From Rhodocollybia butyracea (lineage: Eukaryota > Basidiomycota > Agaricomycetes > Agaricales > Omphalotaceae), in assembly GCA_015501585.1 (NCBI GenBank), contig JADNRY010000300.1, forward strand, positions 1 to 64,000: a stretch of 64,000 bases of DNA, written 5' to 3'. Below, piece after piece: positions 57,530 through 64,000 of the stretch; position 1 is the first letter of the stretch, and each line of letters opens with the position of its first letter. The position numbers were made by a program, and so were the translations under genes. The notes beneath the pieces were generated by a model, which was given only the letters and a program-made list of their open reading frames with translations, was not told the DNA's origin and searched no databases.

Positions 57530-58339
57530 ATGTCCTCTCTCTGCTCCACATTAGAGGTTTGACCTGGGAGTTTTTTGCTGAGGAAGAGGTATCTAGGTCA
57601 AAGACTGCATATCAGGCTGCAAAAGCACTTCAGACAAAAAGAGCCATTGCACAGGCCACTCTAGAAAGTTTTCAGCTACTGACAAACCTGCTGTTATCAA
57701 ACAAATTTTTACTGATGGGGCCAAGAATGCAGGACAGGTTGCCAAAATCATGGACACACTCCTCTGCCAGCCAGTCTCCTTGGAGGCCACCCAGAATATT
57801 GCTCCAAAAACCAGTGTAAAGCCTTGTAAAATGCAACCAAAATGCATACTCACTCCAGGTTGCAGGAAAATTTGTTTGGCACTTGCTCAGAAGTGTTGAG
57901 AATGCAATGTAGATGAGTGGGCAGTGGTTATTTGGTCAGATGAGATCAAAATCAATAGCTATGGGTCAGACAGTCCATTCCAGACAACATTGAGCACATG
58001 CCAAACATCTTTTCCTGTGAGCTGGGGTGAGTATGCATTTTCTTTGCTTTTTGCAAGACTTTACACTGGTTTTGGGAGCAGCCTCCAAGGAGACTGGCTG
58101 GCAGAGGAGTGTGTCCATGATTTTGGCAACCTGTCCTGCATTCTTGGCCCCATCAGTAAAAATTTGTTTGATAACAGCAGGTTTGTCAGTAGCTGAAAAC
58201 TTTCTAGAGTGGCCTGTGCAATGGCTCTTTTTGTCTGAAGTGCTTTTGCAGCCTGATATGCAGTCTTTGACCTAGATACCTCTTCCTCAGCAAAAAACTC
58301 CCATGTCAAACCTCTAATGTGGAGCAGAGAGAGGACATT
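57530..58339. pseudogene. Inverted duplication of a Tc1-like transposase N-terminal half
   Basis: The plus strand from about 57590 codes a Tc1-like N-terminal region in degraded frames (SATDKPAVIKQIFTDGAKNA, AGQVAKIMDTLL, CILTPGCRK). After an in-frame TGA (57897-57899) it gives DEWAVVIWSDEIKINSYGSD, the diagnostic first-aspartate block (ViWSDE) of Tc1/mariner transposases. The minus strand from 58339 inward repeats the same region (arms 57530-57910 and about 57960-58339), the two copies meeting head to head near the WSDE block. The rest of the DDE domain is missing. The arms differ by point changes and a small deletion (57785-57800). Confidence 0.75.
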
Positions 58340-58693
58340 TTCTTTAGAGGTCTCTTAATTTTGTTAGAACCACAAATCAGTAAGATTTCATTATGTATAG
58401 ATCAGAAAGCTTGTATAACATCATTATGACATCACAATGACGTCATCATACAGTTTGAGTGATTATGTCATCATGAAGGGCTCAGAATTGATGAACAGAT
58501 ATATTCAAAGGCAAGCTCAAAAATTGTCCACATGAGTTACTGAATTAAATTGGCTATTAATCAAATGAGTTTTGATTAAGAGATGACAGACTGGACATGG
58601 ACATGGAGCCAAGATCCAAGGCTTTTTATTCACCACCGCTTACCTTTTCATATATTTGATATTTATCTTGTAAATTCAGGATCTTTCCAAAAG

Positions 58694-59715
58694 TAGGGTT
58701 TGAAGGTCCAATCCAATTCAGTTTATTTACCAAAAATTCAATGAATTATGAATTGGACCAGTCCATAAAATACCTAAATCTGTATGAATCATGGACCTGC
58801 ACTGATTGCACTGGTGCACTGGTCCAATTCATCATAATTCATGCAGTTTAAATCAGTGCAAATTTAAACTGTACATGCATGATATGTAATGAGTGAAACA
58901 ACATAAGAAACTACTATAAAACATTCAAGTATCTATGCTCCAGGCTGCCTTACACTGCTGTTACCATTCAGGAACATCAGGAAAAGCCATTTTTGCCTAG
59001 GTGACCTCAGAGTGGCCTAAAGCAAACTAGGTGACCTATGAATCCTATGGCATCCTAGGAATTTGGGCTCGTCCCTTGCCAGTCAAGGCTCTTGAGGATT
59101 CCCTAGGGTATCCTGGGCAGGCCCAGGGCAAGCCTAGGTTTCCCCAGGTGTTCCCCAGGTGTTCCCCAGGAGCACCTGGGCAAACCTGGGCAGACCTAGG
59201 CTTGCCTGGGGAATCCTCAAGAGCCTTGACTGGCAAGGGACGAGCCCAAATTCCTAGGATGCCATAGGATTCATAGGTCACCTAGTTTGCTTTAGGCCAC
59301 TCTGGGGTCACCTAGGCAAAAATGGCTTTTCCTGATGAATGCTTTCCACGTCTGGCAGTCATTGGTTGCCTGTTTAAACAGGCCATGGGTAGTGCATTGT
59401 ATCAGGCCTGGCTCTCAGACTTGTCGCATGGCACTGTTCAATAGGTTATGAGTAGTCTTTCCAGGCCCAGCCTTGTATTAGGTCTTTAGAAAATATACTC
59501 ATTTATCTATATTATATTTGCTATGTGGCTGTGGTGGTTTAGAACAGTTTAAACTGATTCTCTGCGGTTCACTTTTTTCTGAGATTTTAATGGACCATGA
59601 ATTGGACCAGGTTTAAATCATGGATTGGTCCATCTATCATCAGTTCATTTTGTGGTTCAGTTCAGTTCAATTCATTGGTTTTATGCAGTTCATTGAATTG
59701 GACCTTCAAACCCTA
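58694..59715. mobile_element. hAT-type MITE, second copy
   Basis: Same family as 11664-12410 (TAGGGTTTGAAGGTCCAAT ends), in opposite orientation. It is flanked by a perfect 8-bp TSD, tccaaaag (58686-58693 and 59716-59723), and carries a nested foldback at 58975-59337. Confidence 0.93.
58975..59337. mobile_element. Palindromic foldback element, copy 2
   Basis: It is a near-identical counterpart of 14089-14461, with CATCAGGAAAAGCC ends and long inverted arms. The hAT MITE at 11664-12410 preserves the empty site (ATGCAGAAATGCTTTCC on its minus strand), which confirms the insertion point. Confidence 0.92.
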
Positions 59716-59756
59716 TCCAAAAGTGTCAAACATGTGGACAATTTTTTGAGCCACTG

Positions 59757-60363
59757 TACAATACTCGTATGAAGTTTGTACAGTGTTTTATTAAAAGCAT
59801 TGTATACATTTACAACTCTTACAGTGTTGGTCTGTGTAGGCATGTTGATACTCGCTGCTGGGCAGTGAGCATCAATTGTCATGACTCACACTCACTGTGT
59901 GATGGTGGACTTCTGATTGTCAGTGCAGTGTTTATGTGACTTATATGTGGCATTAAACCAGTTCAGGCAACCACTCTACTACATGACATATTAGTCAGTA
60001 CTTTTGTTACATTTCCCTGACTAACAAGTCAGGTTTTCCTGGGGACTTTCCCACTGACTGGGATTTCCCATTGACTGGGAATTCTCACTGACTCCATATG
60101 AGGCAATTTAAAAATTACCATATTAGGAAATTTTGAAATTACTATAAATGGATTTTATGTTTTTCTTATAGAGTTAGACACTTTTGACAAATTACAATAT
60201 TAGGCAATTTTATTTCAATAGGGTTAAAGCTGCTTTATTTCTTACAGCTGATTGCAAAAGTAATGGCAGTTGATCGATTTTGTGAAACAAAATGTAATAA
60301 AAATAACTTAGACAAAATTTGAAATTAGCACTTGTGAATGTACGCTCTTCTCTGTTAACAATC
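59757..60363. other. Spacer upstream of transposase
   Basis: AT-rich. A short repeated GACTGGGATTTCCCATT-type motif occurs at about 60040-60085. No gene or clear TIR is recognised. Confidence 0.4.
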
Positions 60364-61435
60364 ATGGGCAATCGTCGTATCTCTCGAGACCTGAAAATCT
60401 GTGCTATCAACCTCTATCAAAGAGAACTTCTTGACCTGGAAGATATCCTCGACTGTGTTGGCTTTAGTGAAAGAACTTTTTACAGGATTTTAGCACTCTA
60501 CCGAGAGACAGGCGATGTCATACGCCACCATTTTGGTCCAATTGGACATCCTCATCTTTTATTGTATGATGATATTGACTATCTCTTGTGTCTTGTGAGG
60601 CACCGACCAGACTACTTTCTCGATGAACTCGCAAATCTCCTTGAGGACAATCATTTCATTTCCATCCATTTTTGCACTGCTATGCGACAACTCCAAAACT
60701 GTGGAATCTCACTCAAAAAACTTTGTCGCATTGCACGTGAGCACTGTCCTTTCAAACGTGCAGCTTAATTGCTGATATTGGCCAATACACTCCTGAACAG
60801 CTTGGATTCATTGATGAGACTTCAAAGGATGACAGAACTCTTGGATGGAGACGGGGAAGAGCCAAGAAAGGGAGACGGGCTGAGAAGAAGCAGCCATTTG
60901 TTTGCGGGAAACATCTTACAGGAACTGGACTTCTCACTCAGGATGGAATGATGGCTAGTAGAGTTGTCAAAGGATCCATGGATCGCGAGATGTTTTGCGA
61001 GTTTTTGGAGGAAGAAGTGGTGAGTATTCCTTTCTGACTTCAATACCATCTAACAATCACATTCTCTAGCTACCTTTGTGCATGCCGTTCCCAGGAGTAT
61101 TGAGTGTCCTTGTGATGGACAATGCGAATATTCATCATGGTACTGGGGTGAGGGGTCTTATTGCAAGCTACAGTGTGTATACCCACATATGTTCAGTTGT
61201 ATTTGAGTCTCATTTACTTATAGGTGTACGTCTGGTTTATCTCTCTCCCTACTCTCCTGATTTCAACCCTATTGAGGAGGCCTTTTCGAAAATCAAGGCA
61301 TTTATGCACCGCGAAACTGTTCACTTCCTCGCATCTTCGAATACACCAGGGATGATCTATGATATGTCAATTGCGATGGGTATAATTACAGCTGAGGATG
61401 CATTGGGTTACTTCAAGCACGGAGGGTACTTCTAG
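60364..61435 (+). pseudogene. IS630/Tc1-type (DDE_3) transposase, one frameshift
   Basis: ATG 60364 begins MGNRRISRDLKICAINLYQR, with a helix-turn-helix region (DILDCVGFSERTFYRILALY, LLYDDIDYLLCLVRHRPDYF). The frame breaks at 60764-60768, where one base appears lost. It resumes as LIADIGQYTPEQLGFIDETS (first D). Then come GTGLLTQDGMMASRVVKG, a 50-nt intron (61020-61069), VLSVLVMDNANIHHG (second D), a 51-nt intron (61173-61223) and LVYLSPYSPDFNPIEEAFSK (third acidic residue), ending HGGYF at 61435. All DDE residues are present and both introns are standard GT-AG. I could not find convincing TIRs, so element limits are unknown. Confidence 0.85.
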
Positions 61436-62683
61436 ATATACAACGGCCGCACATATGCTCATAACTTGTAACTTGATCATCTAAGAATGTACTATTATTT
61501 CTGGCTCTGGAAACTACAGAATATAATGCATTGACACAATGCTACATAGGATATGGTATTATAAGTGAAACATAACAACATGGACAACAACAATGAGTGA
61601 AATGTACATGCAAGATAAACAGTGAAAACAAGTACATGCGAGACAAACAGCAATGGTGAACATATAACAACAAAAGCAACTGAGGCCTAGCCCTGTGCCC
61701 ATTCCGAAACAGCAAGCCGAAGCGATGATATGCTGACTCAGGGCTGCACACGAAAGTGGTGTAAGAACAAGTCCAAACACACACCAACACACACACTCAA
61801 AATCAAACACAAGTTCGGAGGGTGCACGAAAAGATATAAAATTCAAAGTACAAATGCTTTTTAGGGGTTTAGAATACAAGGGATAGGTCTTATCTGTTAA
61901 GTTCCACTGAACTTGGGTGCAATAACTTTACTTTCTGCAGAATAACTTTACTTGAGCTGCACAAATAACTTTACTTTCTTTTGTTGTTACAAGTACAATC
62001 TTTCAAATGCTATTCTGTTTCTGCTCTGCTATTCTTGCAATATAAATACAAGTTCTCTGCTAGGTGCCGAAGCGAACCCTTCACACTACTCTGGCAATGA
62101 GTGGTATAACCTGGGGAGGTGGGTGCTTCCTTCTTCAAGTGCTTCTCATCTCTTTTATACATGTACAGTGTAATTAAACACTTCTTCGGCATGTTTTCAT
62201 GCTTTATCATGCAATATAATTAAATGCTACAGTAGTTCCGGGTGTGTAGACTTGGGTTTCACTAGTGGCACTATATTGTGCCACACGGAGCCGCCACAAT
62301 GCCTCAACGGCGTCTATCATCATTAGTGGCACACTTGAAACATTGGTGCCACTATGCCGCAGGTATTTACGGTATCTTGTCTGATTGGCGGCACACTCGA
62401 AACAGTGGCTGCACTATACTATATTTTGCTTTTGGAATAGTACAGACTGTACTAAACAGGTACGACAAGCTTTAATCTGAATTCCAATGTCAATCTAATC
62501 ACAAAGAATGGGTTTTAATATTCAAAGGTGTGAATATATGCAACTGTGTGAGCTGACGAGAATCCAGGGGGAATCATCCTCAGTTAGCAACTGTGCTTGA
62601 TTCAGTTGAATGACCTTAGAATACAATGTACTGCAGCTGATTTGACCTAATCAGTGATACTGAAACACGCCAAATCTAGCATT
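61436..62683. other. Unassigned region with short repeats
   Basis: Short repeats of AATAACTTTACTT occur at about 61921-61980. A repeated block, GTGGCACACTTGAAACA and CGGCACACTCGAAACA, occurs at 62320-62420 with local inverted symmetry (TAGTGGCAC/GTGCCACTA). No coding region is supported. Confidence 0.4.
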
Positions 62684-64000
62684 TCAAGTCCAAATTATTC
62701 TGGGGTGTATCAGCGATGCAATCTCACCCAACTTGAATGACATCTCCTTCAAATCATCCAGTGTGACATGCTGGAATGCCTTGGTTTTCATCAATCCATT
62801 CTCGGTCAAGTGAGCAATGACATCCGGAGTAAGCTCGTACATTTTGCAAAATGCTGGAATATCCATGTTTGGGCCCATCAGTCCCTCAACAAGCTTAGCG
62901 GTGATAGGAGGAGAAGTGTGTGCGTCTCGAGCATGTGCATCTCGAGTATAGACAGGTGAGATGCTACGCTGAGAAAACTCTGGAGGCATATGGATCTGGT
63001 TGATGATTGTTGGAGCTGTGTTGGTATTGCGCAAGGATGCAGCACATTTTTCCAGAAGCGGCAAAATTTGAGGTTTTGCATTGGAATGGAGATGTTCGAA
63101 GCCAAGTTGGTTAGGGGGATTCTTGATTGTGGCAAGTGAATCATCATCCTTCAGCTGGAAAGCGCAATTAGCCACCCAAATAACAAATACAGCAATAAAA
63201 AAACACACCAACGCATTAGCCCAGTCACATAACATGGACAAACTGAGTGGCTTATGTACACGGTCAGTCTCGGTCCAGAAACAGTAATCACTACCATCAT
63301 TGACACTACAGCCCCACACTTCCTGAAGAATTTTGATCTTCATGGTTACTTCTGCATTCATGCCGTTCTACAGAAGGGCAGGTATTATTAGTCTAAAGAT
63401 ACATGAAGGACGGACTATACCTCTTTTCCCTTTCCCTTTTCTTTTGACTTCTTCTTATCCTTCTTCTTCTTCAAGCGTTCATCATTGTCCGAAGGACCAG
63501 TTTCGGAGTTGGAGCTACTACCATCCGCCTCCTCCCCCTCCTTTGATTTCGATTTCTTCAACTGCAACTGAGAGAGAATGAATTATCGTTAATGTAACAT
63601 TGATTATCGACATACCCTTTTCTGACACATAAATACTTTTACAGTGGGGTCTTTCATGTTCTTTGTGAGGCTGAGAATTGTAGTGTAATTGTCGTTGTCG
63701 ATGAGAGCAATAGCTTCAGAGGCTTTACATGGAATGATGAACATTACTTCATAAGCATCAAGGCCCACAGGATACTTGGCAAAGGTTTTCGTGCCAAGTT
63801 TGATGAGCTTGAGTTCAAGTGCATCCCATAATTCACTGCACTGGAGGTCAAATGTGCGGAGACCAGATGATTTGCATTTGGAAGGAGAGAATTTGAGTTG
63901 ATCTGCTGTAGAAAAGGTAACAATATACGTGATGGGAGATAGCTGAGACTTGGAGGCTACAAAATTATTAGTGAACTGACAACCGTAGAAAATAGGACAA
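62684..64000 (-). CDS. Multi-exon protein with SAM-like C-terminus, 5' end outside window
   Basis: Four minus-strand exons join cleanly: 63616-64000 (open at the edge), 63421-63567, 63209-63367 and 62684-63154, with GT-AG introns of 48, 53 and 54 nt. The first holds a globular segment (TYIVTFSTADQLKFSPSKC, ELWDALELKLIKLGTK, VGLDAYEVMFIIPCKASEA). The second is a highly charged Lys/Glu/Ser linker (KKKKDKKKSKEKGKGKE), probably a nuclear localisation type region. The third contains MKIKILQEVWGCSVNDGSDY. The last ends in a helical SAM-like domain (FCKMYELTPDVIAHLTENGL, LDDLKEMSFKLGEIASLI). I know this layout from uncharacterised basidiomycete proteins but cannot name a function. Confidence 0.72.

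Larger units (their letters stand above)
58515..59751. mobile_element. Short inverted-repeat element hosting two nested MITEs
   Basis: GCTCAAAAATTGTCCACATG (58515-58534) is mirrored by CATGTGGACAATTTTTTGAGC (59731-59751). The right end continues to CCACTG followed by TA, as expected for a Tc1-like terminus reading CAGTGGCTCAAAA. Without its insertions the element would be about 215 bp. Confidence 0.55.

Overview
This 64 kb window looks like a transposon-dense stretch of a filamentous fungal nuclear genome, most probably a basidiomycete (Agaricomycetes). The reasons are short GT-AG introns of about 47-75 nt, a DUF6535-type membrane protein family, GMC oxidoreductase and SDR genes with several introns, a PIF/Harbinger and an IS630/Tc1 transposase each with short introns, and a (TTAGGG)n interstitial telomeric tract. 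The species cannot be named from the sequence. More than half of the window is mobile DNA, much of it nested two or three levels deep. Many insertions can be dated relative to each other by exact target-site duplications (TSDs).

Layout. 1-2.1 kb: two neighbouring minus-strand DUF6535 paralogues, one running off the left edge and one decayed. 2.1-7.2 kb: mostly unassignable, with three copies of a short gene-derived module. 7.2-18.2 kb: a composite interpreted as one large minus-strand LTR element. Its two unequal LTRs share an outer TSD, and it carries two unusual ORFs and no reverse transcriptase. It has been invaded by a TACGG-repeat MITE, a hAT-type MITE and a deleted Ty3/gypsy element, which itself holds a palindromic foldback. 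18.2-22.7 kb: no recognised element, plus a small two-exon gene and two membrane-protein exons. 22.8-34.3 kb: a Ty3/gypsy chromoviral element on the plus strand, decayed, with extra ORFs before Gag and after the chromodomain, a CACTA-type MITE in the Gag region and a solo LTR in Gag. 35.0-37.3 kb: a secreted GMC oxidoreductase gene. 38.7-42.5 kb: a PIF/Harbinger transposon whose transposase is split by a hAT-type MITE and which carries two other MITEs. 44.0-45.2 kb: an SDR gene resembling 2,4-dienoyl-CoA reductase. 47.7-54.2 kb: a TACGG-repeat MITE split by a young copia element with near-identical LTRs. 54.3-55.7 kb: a dihydroflavonol-reductase-like gene. 57.5-61.4 kb: an inverted duplication of a Tc1-like transposase fragment, a triple-nested MITE stack, and a largely intact IS630/Tc1-type transposase. 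62.7-64 kb: the 3' part of a multi-exon gene with a SAM-like C-terminus.

Host genes that look coherent are the GMC oxidoreductase, the SDR, the DFR-like reductase and the right-edge gene, although three of the four carry a frame break or in-frame stop. Retroelement ORFs are repeatedly broken by TGA codons, in several places where relatives have arginine. This fits CGA-to-TGA decay by cytosine deamination. The best candidates for something undescribed are the RT-less large LTR element at 7.2-18.2 kb and the extra 3' coding region of the gypsy element at 31.7-34.1 kb.
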